From CBDUZS01 sp965371785 (GTDB lineage: Bacteria; Fermentibacterota; Fermentibacteria; Fermentibacterales; JCC-6), in NCBI GenBank assembly GCA_965371785.1, contig CBDUZS010000006.1:1-59503 (forward strand): a DNA stretch of 59,503 bases. Direction: 5' to 3'. This document shows, in pieces, positions 1 to 8,718 of the stretch. The notes under the pieces were generated by a model. That model did no database searches. It was not told where the DNA came from and saw only the letters and a list, made by a program, of their open reading frames with translations. How positions within the stretch are numbered: position 1 is the first letter of the stretch; each line of letters begins with the position of its first letter. A program made the position numbers and the translations under genes.

Positions 1-371
1 AGTGCCGACAGTCGCTGCCGCGTGAGCATTGAAACCAGTCTTATCACGGCATACATGCAGATCAGGTGAAAGATGATGTTAACGATCTTGTAACCGGTGG
101 GGGTATCTTTGAACAATGGAAACTCGACCAGAAACGTCATGCTCGTCAGTGGTCTGAAGAAGCCTATCAGTTGTGTATCCTTTGTCCAGCTCCAGCTTTC
201 GACCATGTACCTGCCTAATGCTGTTCCACGCTTCAGAGGATTGAGGAAGCTGATGAAATCCTGTGGATCGAAGAATGAACTGAGCAGAGGAAAGAATGCT
301 GCGAAGACGAGTCCCACAGTACATATCCCGAATATCAGTTTTACTTTCCAGTTCAGGCATGCGCTCGCCAA
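1..371 (-). CDS. Membrane protein N-terminus (partial), TMTC/DUF1736-like
   Basis: The gene runs off the left edge of the window; only about 123 N-terminal codons are present. I chose a TTG start at 369-371 because AGGAGGAGG lies 5 nt upstream and the frame stays open to the edge. The translation has a hydrophobic segment (IFGICTVGLVFAAFFPLLSS) near residue 15, then a loop with FRPLTSMTF followed by GYKIVNIIFHLICM. The order 'RPL..(L/M).F', then a Gly-Tyr/His, then 'N...H' in a membrane helix is typical of the N-terminus of multi-pass glycosyltransferase-like proteins with TPR tails (DUF1736/TMTC type). The family call is inference from this short motif. The catalytic part is outside the window. 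Confidence 0.55.
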   Translation of the reverse strand, partial: MASACLNWKVKLIFGICTVGLVFAAFFPLLSSFFDPQDFISFLNPLKRGTALGRYMVESWSWTKDTQLIGFFRPLTSMTFLVEFPLFKDTPTGYKIVNIIFHLICMYAVIRLVSMLTRQRLSA

Positions 372-479
372 AGTATCCTCCTCCTGCAAGGCTAGCGGTA
401 TGGGATTACATATCCTGCACTCCGACAAATTGCCAGTCTCGCAGACCGATCACATCTACAATCTGTGGAATTATGAAAC

Positions 480-568
<89 letters not shown>

Positions 569-585
569 GCACTTGCTGGGTCGGG

Positions 586-614
586 AGTATTGCTAAACAG
601 GCACTGAAGGTCAA
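586..614 (-). promoter_or_regulatory. Sigma-70-type promoter of tRNA-Ser
   Basis: On the minus strand TTGACC (609-614) and AATACT (586-591) are separated by 17 nt, about 18 nt upstream of the mature tRNA 5' end at 568. Spacing and position fit a vegetative promoter. Confidence 0.6.
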
Positions 615-714
615 TACTGACAGAGGCTTCAGGCTGGTCCGAAGAGGTGTACAGGGGTAGAATAGATACCCTGTATCCGGATGTGGTTCCCGGAGATTAC
701 CAGAAAGGGATGAC

Positions 715-2877
715 ATGTTCAGAACAACGTTTTTGATCTCGATACTGGTTGCTTTCACAGCATGCGGCTCCGGAACCGGAATCCCGGACAGTCCCGGGAC
801 GGAGGGCTTCAGTTTCCTCATCGAATCCTCCGAATTCACCGAACTCTACTACCGGCCCATCCACGATGATTATCCGTCTCCGGACATGAACCAGTACTCA
901 CTGCCTCTCGGTCCTGAAGAGGTGTGGAACATGAGCGGACTCGAGAGCATGTTCCTTCCCGGAGGGGTGCCGGATTTCCTCTACGAGAACGGTTTTCTCC
1001 TTCTCGATTCCCCCTGGCTGGGTAACTCCCCCGTTTCAGCCTTTTCCGTACTCCGAAACGACGAGGTTCCCGTGTTCGTATCATCGGATATAATCCTCCA
1101 CGTTACCCATATCCTGTTCGATCAGATCCTCCAGCACCTGGAGGAGGAATACCTGTCTAGGGATCTCGAAACACTCTGCAGCTCTCTTCTGGCTGGTGCT
1201 CTCGAAAGAGATGACGAGTTGTCATCTTCCTACTTCGCTGTCGCTCTGACGCTGCTCGATCCATCATTCGAATGTCCGTCCGGTATCGCCGGAACCGTGA
1301 GGAATGAAGTGTCGCTGATTCTGGAGCACACCGGGTTCGGGGAGAGCTACCTTTTCGGTTATGAGGAAGACTACAGCCAGTACGCACCACGAGGTCATTA
1401 CACCGCAAGTGAAGCGCTGGAACGATATTTCAGGGCATCGATGTGGCTGGGGAGGCTCACTTTCCTCCTTGAGGGAGGCGATCCCTGGGGTCCATCCGCA
1501 TCCTTCCTAGTTTCTTCGGAAGAGGCAAGAGAACAGACGCTTTCCGCTGCAGCGATTGCTGCGGACATGGAGATGCCTTCTCCGGACGGCAGGAACCTTA
1601 TGGACCTGTGGAGACGGTTGTACACAACGACCGCGTTCTTCTGCGGTTTCTCGGATGATCTAGGTGTAGAGCAGTACCATGCCGCTGTGCACGAAACGGT
1701 AAGCCTTGAAAGCAACCTTGGTGAATCCCCTGAGGAAACCTATCTGCGCTTGAAGCTCTTTCTGGAAACCAGCTATCCGTCACCTTCGATATACAGCGGC
1801 ACCGGTCACGTGGAACTCTCCGGCACAGCAGGGGATACTGCTTTCAGGGACCGAACGAGAGGTTTCAGGCTTCTTGGACAGCGGTACACGCCTGACTCGA
1901 ATATCTTCACGATGCTCGTGTTCCCGGAAACGGGAGTCAATGGAGAAGGTGTCGAGAGAACGATGCCCAGCGGGTTGGACGTAGCGGCAGTGTTCGGCAG
2001 CGATGCTGCCGTATCGATACTGGAATCCCGGGGAGCATTCGACTTCGATAACTACGGTGACAACCTTGAAGCAATGAGACATGCGCTTGTCTCTCTTGAT
2101 GATATGCAGTGGCATTCCACGCTTTACACAACATGGCTCCTCATGCTGGACCGGGTGCTGCTTTCAGGTCAGCACGGTGGTCACCCGCCTTTCATGAGAA
2201 CCGACGCATGGCAGCTTCACAAACTCTCGAGTTTCCTGGCCTCCTGGGCGATGCTCAGGCATGACACCATCCTCTACGTGAAACAGAGCTATACACCCCA
2301 GACCATCAGCCTTCCCCCGTCAGCGATTCAGCCCACCGCAGGATTCGTAGAGCCGGTCCCAGAGGTATATGCCGAGGCTGCAGCGATGTTTGGCATGATC
2401 GAGCGGGGTCTCGAAGGAATGCAGCTTCTCGATGATGAGACCAAAGCAAGGCTTGAAGCAGCGGAAGGAATTGCAGCCAACCTGGAACGAATCGCATGGA
2501 GAGAGCTTCTCCGTGAGCCCCTTACCGAAGAGGACTCGGCGTTCCTCGGAAGAATAGTAACGGAACTATTGAGCGTAATTGACGAATCGGGCGGCAGTGC
2601 AAGAGCTGGAGAAACGGTACTTGTAGCAGACGTCCATACGGATCAGAACACGGGGAACGTGCTCGAGGTCGCATCGGGCCAACTGGATCTGGCAATCGTC
2701 ATCTATGCAAGGCCTGATGGTATTCTGGAAGCAGCAGCCGGACCGGTGCTAAGCTATTACGAGTTCACGGTTCCCTTGAGTAACCGTATGACCGACGAGG
2801 GCTGGAGGGAAGCACTGGGATCCGGAATGGTTCCCAGACCGGCGTGGATCGCAGAGCTTATACTGCCGGCTTTCTGA
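715..2877 (+). CDS. DUF3160 domain lipoprotein
   Basis: This 720-aa exported protein begins with a lipoprotein signal peptide; the lipobox FTAC puts the acylated cysteine at residue 17. The body matches the DUF3160 family as I know it, which has conserved blocks such as VPVFVSSDIILHVTHILFDQ near residue 120 and, in the C-terminal half, DNLEAMRHAL, a Trp-rich stretch and HDTILYVKQSYT. The family is found in large secreted proteins of anaerobes and FCB bacteria; no biochemical role is known to me. AAGGGA lies just upstream of the ATG. The next gene starts 92 nt downstream on the same strand, so they may be co-transcribed. Confidence 0.8.
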   Translation: MFRTTFLISILVAFTACGSGTGIPDSPGTEGFSFLIESSEFTELYYRPIHDDYPSPDMNQYSLPLGPEEVWNMSGLESMFLPGGVPDFLYENGFLLLDSPWLGNSPVSAFSVLRNDEVPVFVSSDIILHVTHILFDQILQHLEEEYLSRDLETLCSSLLAGALERDDELSSSYFAVALTLLDPSFECPSGIAGTVRNEVSLILEHTGFGESYLFGYEEDYSQYAPRGHYTASEALERYFRASMWLGRLTFLLEGGDPWGPSASFLVSSEEAREQTLSAAAIAADMEMPSPDGRNLMDLWRRLYTTTAFFCGFSDDLGVEQYHAAVHETVSLESNLGESPEETYLRLKLFLETSYPSPSIYSGTGHVELSGTAGDTAFRDRTRGFRLLGQRYTPDSNIFTMLVFPETGVNGEGVERTMPSGLDVAAVFGSDAAVSILESRGAFDFDNYGDNLEAMRHALVSLDDMQWHSTLYTTWLLMLDRVLLSGQHGGHPPFMRTDAWQLHKLSSFLASWAMLRHDTILYVKQSYTPQTISLPPSAIQPTAGFVEPVPEVYAEAAAMFGMIERGLEGMQLLDDETKARLEAAEGIAANLERIAWRELLREPLTEEDSAFLGRIVTELLSVIDESGGSARAGETVLVADVHTDQNTGNVLEVASGQLDLAIVIYARPDGILEAAAGPVLSYYEFTVPLSNRMTDEGWREALGSGMVPRPAWIAELILPAF

Positions 2878-2969
2878 GGGAGCAGGCTTGCAGCCAGACT
2901 CTTTCACGGCAATAATCAATCTCCGGTTGTCCTGCTCTCGAGCAAGAACCTGATCGGGAGAACAAGAGC

Positions 2970-4256
2970 ATGAGGTTACTGTCACTCGCACTGGTCATCT
3001 CGTTCACATCCCTTGGATCCGTAGTCTACCATCAACCTGCAGTTGGCGATGGCGGGTACGATTCTGCTGTAGTTCTCCTCCGTGACGGGCTTCCTCCGCA
3101 CATGCCATGGAGTGGCCTCTCCGATTCCGCTCGAGAGGAATTCTGGTCTCTTGGCTTTCTTGGTATGCAGATCCAGAGGAGTGCCTGGGCGGGATACATC
3201 ATCGTCGCCCCGGCAGGTTCGACAGACAAGCTGTTGGAAATGTCCATCAGCCTGACCGATGTCGAACAGCTGCCGGACACATCCCTGCTCGGAATGACTC
3301 TTCAGATGGTTCCGGTCTCAAACTGCAGCCCGGTGGTAATTCTTTTCAGCGATTCCTTCGAGTCATTCGAAGCGCCGGAATCCCTGCCGCTCAGGAGGAG
3401 CATGTGGCTTTCAGCGGGCACGGATACGCTGATTACGGCAGGCTCCTGGAGTAACAGCATCTTCCTTCTCACGCTTCCCGGTGAGCCAGAAGATCTTGCT
3501 CTCATGTCCTGGAGGGGAATCGAGTGCGAAGCCGTGCCGGTACTGAACGGCTCTGCAACCGTTCTCCTGGCATCGGCACTGGGAGGAACACCATCGGATA
3601 TTGAAAACCTGTTCTATCAGCCACACGCCTGTGATTCTACCTTTGCTGACCCCTGGATTGCACTGATCGATGGAATCGACAGTATCATCAGAGACCTCTG
3701 GCCCCCGATCCATACAGGCAGTAATCTTATCTGGTTCAGGGGAATGGGTTCTGGAGACCCGATCGTTCCCTGGACAGCATCTCCATCTCCTCCTCCCCCG
3801 ATCGATCCTCGGTTCCGGGTTGATATGCCTGCTCTATCCGGAATTCCCATACGCTTTTCCCCGCTCGATTACTCGGAGATGCCCGGAATCGCGGGAATCG
3901 ATTTTCCGGGAACTGCATCCAGCCTGGAGATGGGTCTCTTAGCGGCTGGGATACTGGAACGGCTCATTGCTCGTGATGGGGAGCTGGCCGGGTTTTTCGG
4001 GGGATCTTTCTCCATAACCGTGAACGATGAACGAGCCCTGACTCTCTGGTTCCAGGACTCGACAGTTCATGGAACCCGATCAGAGATCATGGAGAAGATT
4101 GTCGAGAGAGTTGCCCCACTCGCCCTTTCGATTCCCGACGAAGTCCTCGTTCACAACGCAGCAATCAGAGCGTCAGCGCAGCTGGGGCACCAGCTGGATG
4201 TTCCGGGACAGTTTCCCGTCGTCCAGGAACTCGGCGCAATCCTGGGATTGCTGTAA
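2970..4256 (+). CDS. Secreted protein of unknown function
   Basis: A 428-aa protein with a short hydrophobic N-terminus (MRLLSLALVISFTSLGSVV) consistent with a signal peptide. I do not recognise a domain. The middle carries a proline-rich run (SPSPPPPIDP, about residue 270) that probably separates two lobes. Codon use resembles the neighbours. It follows the DUF3160 lipoprotein gene and is followed 40 nt later by a Mut7-C-type gene; whether the products interact cannot be told. Confidence 0.7.
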   Translation: MRLLSLALVISFTSLGSVVYHQPAVGDGGYDSAVVLLRDGLPPHMPWSGLSDSAREEFWSLGFLGMQIQRSAWAGYIIVAPAGSTDKLLEMSISLTDVEQLPDTSLLGMTLQMVPVSNCSPVVILFSDSFESFEAPESLPLRRSMWLSAGTDTLITAGSWSNSIFLLTLPGEPEDLALMSWRGIECEAVPVLNGSATVLLASALGGTPSDIENLFYQPHACDSTFADPWIALIDGIDSIIRDLWPPIHTGSNLIWFRGMGSGDPIVPWTASPSPPPPIDPRFRVDMPALSGIPIRFSPLDYSEMPGIAGIDFPGTASSLEMGLLAAGILERLIARDGELAGFFGGSFSITVNDERALTLWFQDSTVHGTRSEIMEKIVERVAPLALSIPDEVLVHNAAIRASAQLGHQLDVPGQFPVVQELGAILGLL

Positions 4257-4296
4257 TCCCCCCTGAAAACCCGCTGTTCTGGTTTGGTTAATTGAG

Positions 4297-5064
4297 ATGA
4301 TAAGGCTCAGCATCAGGGTGTATGCCGAGTTGAACGATTTCCTTCCACTGCACAGAAGGCGACAGCAGTTCATTCTGGAACTCAGAGACAGCCATTCGGT
4401 CAAACACATCGTGGAATCGATTGGAGTTCCCCATACTGAAGTAGAGCTGATTCTGGTCAACGGTGTATCCGTAGGTTTCTCTCACATCGTCGGGCACGGG
4501 GACAGAATATCGGTCTACCCGGTGTTCGAATCCCTGGACGTCTCCCCGGTCATCCGCCTCAGACCCGAGCCGCTCAGGAAAACGAGCTTCCTTCTGGATG
4601 TGAACCTGGGCAAGCTCACACCGATTCTCAGACTCCTCGGATTCGATGCGGCCTTCCCCGGACACATGGATGATGCCGATCTGGCGGAAATGGCCCGTAT
4701 CGAGAACAGGATTCTCCTGACAAGGGACAGGGCTCTGCTCAAGCGGAAGGCAGTCATCCATGGCTGCCTGATCCGAAGCCAGTTTCCCGAGGAACAGGCG
4801 AGGCAAGTCCTGACCCGGCTGGATCTCTTCGGCTCGATCCGGCCCTTCAGCCGTTGTGTCAGATGTAGCGGGTTTCTCGAATCCGTCGAGAAGGAAAAAA
4901 TCCTGGAAAGGCTTGAACCGCTTACAAGAAAGTACTACAGTGAATTCCGCATCTGTACATCGTGTGCTCAAATATACTGGAAGGGAAGCCACTTCTCATC
5001 ACTGCAGGACCTGATTGCAAGGCTGAAAGACAGGCAGGATCAGCCCGGTTCGACAACGTACTGA
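4297..5064 (+). CDS. Mut7-C RNase domain protein with N-terminal ubiquitin-like domain
   Basis: 255 aa. Residues 1-80 form a ThiS/MoaD-like beta-grasp domain (pattern ELNDFLP ... GVPHTEVELILVNG ... GDRISVYPVFE). Residues 85-255 are a Mut7-C module: LDVNLGKL, LRLLGFDA, the acidic ILLTRDRALLKR segment, then a zinc ribbon with CVRC and CTSC plus a terminal YWKGSH. Known members combine a PIN-like fold with a Zn ribbon and are predicted RNases; the beta-grasp domain may bind RNA or a partner. Cytoplasmic; no signal peptide. Its 3' end is 19 bp from the convergent ABC-F gene. Confidence 0.88.
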   Translation: MIRLSIRVYAELNDFLPLHRRRQQFILELRDSHSVKHIVESIGVPHTEVELILVNGVSVGFSHIVGHGDRISVYPVFESLDVSPVIRLRPEPLRKTSFLLDVNLGKLTPILRLLGFDAAFPGHMDDADLAEMARIENRILLTRDRALLKRKAVIHGCLIRSQFPEEQARQVLTRLDLFGSIRPFSRCVRCSGFLESVEKEKILERLEPLTRKYYSEFRICTSCAQIYWKGSHFSSLQDLIARLKDRQDQPGSTTY

Positions 5065-5083
5065 TCTTCCCGTCAGCGCCCGG

Positions 5084-7012
5084 TCATTCGAGCTCCTCGG
5101 CAATCGCATCCCATCTATCCTGCCACTCGGCAATCTGTGAAGAGACCCATGCATGCTCCTTCTGCAGTTCCACCAGTTCGGGCGTATTCGCAATGACTGC
5201 CGGATCGGAAAGGCGGTTCTCCAGTTCGATCTTCTTCTCTTCGAACGGGAGAATCTTCCCCTCAATTCGCTCGAGTCTCTTCTCGACCACTCTTCTCTCC
5301 CTGTACTTGCGATTGCGCTCTGCTGCTTCGGAGCGCTTCCGCTCCCTTTCAGCCCTGGAAGCCGGAGGTTTGCTCACCCGCTGGACTTCCGCTTCAAAGA
5401 GCTTTGCCAGCCTCTGTTTCCGCTTCTCCATGTAGTAGCCAAAGGTACCGTTGAAGAGTCTCACGCTTTCGTTGCCTACTTCGTAGATCTTGTCCACAAC
5501 CGAGCCAAGTAGCTGCTCGTCGTGACTGATCAGCACCAGAGTACCTTCGTAGCTCTTCAGAGCATCCTCCAGGACATCCCGGGAGAATATGTCCAGGTGA
5601 TTCGTAGGTTCGTCCAGAACCAGGAAGTTCAGCGGACTCAGGAGAATCTTTGCAAGAGCAAGCCTGCTCTTCTCGCCACCTGAAAGAACCCCGGTCGGCT
5701 TCAGTACATCATCCCCGGTGAAGAGAAAGGAACCGAGATAACTCCTTAGCTCCCGCTCACTGCTCGAATGGCTGATTGCAGCAACCTGCTGGAGTACTGT
5801 CAGCTCCGGGTTCAGCTCCATATCAACTTCCTGAGAATAGTACCCGAGTCTGACGTTCGTACCCCTGGTCAACATCCCGGTCGTGGGATCCTCGACGCCG
5901 ACCAGCAACCGGGAAAGGGTGGACTTGCCTTCACCGTTACGTCCGACTATGCCCACACGGTCACCCCGCTCGATAACAAGGCTGACATCTTCGAATACGG
6001 TATGGTCGTATCTCTTCGAAACCCGATCCAGCTCACACACCTTCAAACCGCTTCGGGGAACCTCGGGAAAGCGGACCCTCATTCTCTTCGGGCTTCGGTA
6101 GGTCTGTATCGTCTCCAATTTCTCGAGCATCTTCTCCCGGCTGCGCACCTGAAAACGCTTGCTCTCGGTGGCTTTGAACCTCCGGATGAATTTCTCAAGC
6201 CTTTCCCTGTACTCCACCTGTTGTCTTGCCTGTTTCTCCCGATGGGCAATCTCTTCCCTCTTGTGCCTTTCGTAGAAGGAGTAGTTGCCAGTGAAGCTGA
6301 GAAGACTTCCGAACTCCAGCTCGAGAACCCTTTTCACCACACGGTCAAGAAATGCGGGATCATGGGAAATAATCCATACAGCACCCGGAAAGCGTTCGAG
6401 GTACTCTTCGAGCCAGAGTCGCGCGTCGAGATCGAGGTGATTCGTCGGCTCGTCGAGAAGAACGAAATCGGGATCCGACAGGAGAAGAGAAGCCAGCATG
6501 GCTCTCATCCGCCAGCCTCCGGAGAAACTGTCCATGGGTTTCTCCATATCCTCCCCGGTAAAGCCGAGACCAGACAGTATTTTTTCGGCTCTGTTCCCAA
6601 TCGTGTACGCATCGGAAGACTCGACGAGATCCTGCAAGTCACCGAGCTGGGAGAGAAGAGACTCTCTGTCTTCAGGGTCCGTACTGCTTTCCAGCCTCCT
6701 GTGGAGGCTCTCAGTTCTCTCCAGAGCTCGGACGGCATCACCCGATCTGGAGCAGACGGCATCGAGAAGCGCTCCGGATGGGAACTCCGTCATCTGCTGA
6801 GGCAGCCATGCTATCCTCGTTCCCCTGGAAACATGTACATCCCCCGCAGAAGGCTCGAGCTCTCCGCACAGTATTTTTATCAGAGATGTCTTACCCGCTC
6901 CGTTCACACCAACAAGGGCAGTCCTGTCCCCCCGGTCGACAACGAAATTCAACCCGGTGAATATTTCCTCGGCACCGAAGGAGAGACCCAGGTTGCTTCC
7001 GCTGGCTATCAT
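5084..7012 (-). CDS. ABC-F family ATP-binding protein
   Basis: 642 aa with two ABC ATPase cassettes and no membrane segment. Cassette 1 has Walker A GVNGAGKTS (35-43), signature SGGWRMRA (about 164) and Walker B LLDEPTNHLD (about 186). Cassette 2 has GRNGEGKST (about 356), LSGGEKSRLA (about 441) and LVLDEPTNHLD (about 464). A charged linker separates them, and the last ~100 residues are an Arg/Glu-rich coiled coil as in Uup/EttA-type proteins. ABC-F proteins act on the ribosome in translation or antibiotic protection; which branch cannot be decided from sequence. The ATG at 7012 overlaps the upstream metallophosphoesterase stop by 4 bp, indicating translational coupling. Confidence 0.92.
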   Translation of the reverse strand: MIASGSNLGLSFGAEEIFTGLNFVVDRGDRTALVGVNGAGKTSLIKILCGELEPSAGDVHVSRGTRIAWLPQQMTEFPSGALLDAVCSRSGDAVRALERTESLHRRLESSTDPEDRESLLSQLGDLQDLVESSDAYTIGNRAEKILSGLGFTGEDMEKPMDSFSGGWRMRAMLASLLLSDPDFVLLDEPTNHLDLDARLWLEEYLERFPGAVWIISHDPAFLDRVVKRVLELEFGSLLSFTGNYSFYERHKREEIAHREKQARQQVEYRERLEKFIRRFKATESKRFQVRSREKMLEKLETIQTYRSPKRMRVRFPEVPRSGLKVCELDRVSKRYDHTVFEDVSLVIERGDRVGIVGRNGEGKSTLSRLLVGVEDPTTGMLTRGTNVRLGYYSQEVDMELNPELTVLQQVAAISHSSSERELRSYLGSFLFTGDDVLKPTGVLSGGEKSRLALAKILLSPLNFLVLDEPTNHLDIFSRDVLEDALKSYEGTLVLISHDEQLLGSVVDKIYEVGNESVRLFNGTFGYYMEKRKQRLAKLFEAEVQRVSKPPASRAERERKRSEAAERNRKYRERRVVEKRLERIEGKILPFEEKKIELENRLSDPAVIANTPELVELQKEHAWVSSQIAEWQDRWDAIAEELE

Positions 7013-7734
7013 CGCCGACCAGCCTCCTGATCGAATTCCATCAACAGGCGGGGCTTGAATTCCAGGTAGTCCGCAGAAACCAGCCTGAAGGCAACTCCGT
7101 TCAGATCGATGTCAAGATCATTGCCCCATCCTCCCGTGCAATGCAGGTGTCCGTACGCACAGACGGAGACCCCGGCAGCGCACAGCAGATCCGAGAAAGA
7201 GGTGCTTTCTCCGTCTATCACAGGGGGGTAGTGCATCATGTAGACAAGAGGTTTATCCTCTTTCTTCAATCCCTGCACAGCTTCGAGAGCCAGTTCCATC
7301 CGTTTCAGCTCCCGCAGGTAGTATTTCTCATCGGTCGAGCTGTCGAATCCTTCCCACTGAGGCACGGACCACCCGCGGGAGCTGGCAATCAGAACCGGTC
7401 CGGCATCGACAGCGGAGTTCTGCACAGGTTCCATCCCTTGCGGGAGGTTCGACCTGGCTTTTGCCAGCGAGCCCCACCAGTAGTCATGGTTGCCCCTGCA
7501 TACGAATTTCCTGCCAGGCAATTCCCCTATCCAGTTCAAATCGTCAAGAGCCTCGCCATACTTCATTCCCCAGGAAAGATCCCCGGGCATCAGAACAAGA
7601 TCGTCCTCCTGAACGGAGCCAAGCCAGCTTTCCCTGAGCCTTTCGTGGTGCTTAACCCAGAGATCTCCAAAGATTTCCATGGGTTTATCGACGGAGAATG
7701 ACAGGTGCAGGTCACTGATCCCCCAGAGCTTCAT
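7009..7734 (-). CDS. Metallophosphoesterase (calcineurin-like)
   Basis: 241 aa with the calcineurin-like metal motifs in order: SDLHLSF (D and H ligands near the N-terminus), PGDLSWG, CRGNHDYWW, MMHYPP and YGHLHC. This set coordinates a di-metal centre that hydrolyses phosphoesters. No signal peptide, so cytoplasmic. I chose the ATG at 7734 rather than a longer start at 7755 because AAGGAGG sits 9 nt before it and it then begins just after the upstream HAD stop. It is the middle gene of a three-gene operon (HAD phosphatase, this gene, ABC-F). Substrate unknown. Confidence 0.9.
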   Translation of the reverse strand: MKLWGISDLHLSFSVDKPMEIFGDLWVKHHERLRESWLGSVQEDDLVLMPGDLSWGMKYGEALDDLNWIGELPGRKFVCRGNHDYWWGSLAKARSNLPQGMEPVQNSAVDAGPVLIASSRGWSVPQWEGFDSSTDEKYYLRELKRMELALEAVQGLKKEDKPLVYMMHYPPVIDGESTSFSDLLCAAGVSVCAYGHLHCTGGWGNDLDIDLNGVAFRLVSADYLEFKPRLLMEFDQEAGRR

Positions 7735-7735
7735 C

Positions 7736-8590
7736 TCAGGGGTCCTCCTTCGCACTCAGCCAGTGCGCTACCGCCATGGCAACACCGCTCTCGTCGTTGG
7801 AGGCAACGGGAATACTCCAAGGACTGAGATCCTCCGGAGCGTTTTCTACCACGTAGCTCCTGTGAGCCCAGCCGAGCAGGTCCAAATCGTTGTAGTCGTT
7901 TCCGACTGCCGCCGTGTCATGTGGCTCTATACCCAGCCTCTCGGCGAGCCAGGCAGCAGTGATTCCCTTCGAGACGTGGCGCGGGAAGATCTCGATCCAC
8001 ACCGATTCCCCGTCCAGCGGAGAAGTCGTCCTAACCACGTTGAACTCCTGACCAAGAGCTCGCTCAACCTCACCGAAGATACGAAGACCTCTGTCTGATG
8101 GTACTACAGCAACTACTTGAGAAGCGGGCTCGGATAGATGATCGTCCGGAGCGATCTCGCTGCTGAACTCCTCGTAGATGGGAAGCCTTCGGAAGAAGTC
8201 CGGATTGTCTTTCCCGGAGATCCTGAACCGCGATCTGTGATTCTCGGGGAACTTACCCAGCACGAAAAAGTCGAGGTCGAGTCTCAGCATTTCGCGGTAG
8301 ATCCTTTCCGTTTCCTCCGGGTCAAGGGCATGACTGAGAAGGATCTCTCCGGTGCTGTAGTCTATTACACCTGCACCGGTAGAGAGAATCAGGTAATCCA
8401 CAGGAAGCACCAGGTCACCCATCAGACGCCGGAACGAGTACGGAACGCGTCCGGTGGCGATTACCCTTACAATTCCTGCTTCCCCGAGTCTCTCGAGAGC
8501 GCTCACGTCTGCCGGGGAAAGAGTCCTGTCCGAACGGAGGAGGGTTCCGTCCAGATCGGTGACGAACATACCTGCAGGTCGATTGCTCAT
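7736..8590 (-). CDS. HAD phosphatase, Cof/subfamily IIB
   Basis: 284 aa. Motif I FVTDLDGTLL (nucleophile Asp) lies near residue 12; motif II is the T of IATGR; a lysine in the HVSKG segment serves motif III; motif IV VGNDYNDLDLL follows. A C2 cap domain fills the region between, giving the Cof-type IIB layout (sugar- or nucleotide-phosphate phosphatases). First gene of the minus-strand operon continuing with a metallophosphoesterase and ABC-F protein. GGAAGG precedes the ATG. Substrate cannot be assigned. Confidence 0.9.
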   Translation of the reverse strand: MSNRPAGMFVTDLDGTLLRSDRTLSPADVSALERLGEAGIVRVIATGRVPYSFRRLMGDLVLPVDYLILSTGAGVIDYSTGEILLSHALDPEETERIYREMLRLDLDFFVLGKFPENHRSRFRISGKDNPDFFRRLPIYEEFSSEIAPDDHLSEPASQVVAVVPSDRGLRIFGEVERALGQEFNVVRTTSPLDGESVWIEIFPRHVSKGITAAWLAERLGIEPHDTAAVGNDYNDLDLLGWAHRSYVVENAPEDLSPWSIPVASNDESGVAMAVAHWLSAKEDP

Positions 8591-8718
8591 TGCCGCCTTC
8601 CCGTCGAATTGTCACGTAAATCAGACGTGAATATAGTGAAGATCGATGGCAATCCACCCTATGCACACCGCATGGTGCCCTTTACATCCCCGCTGTTATA
8701 CTTGCGTTCCCTGTATTC

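Noticed and set aside
5768..7030. 420-codon plus-strand frame
   Set aside because: Antisense shadow of the ABC-F gene, whose motifs are unambiguous.
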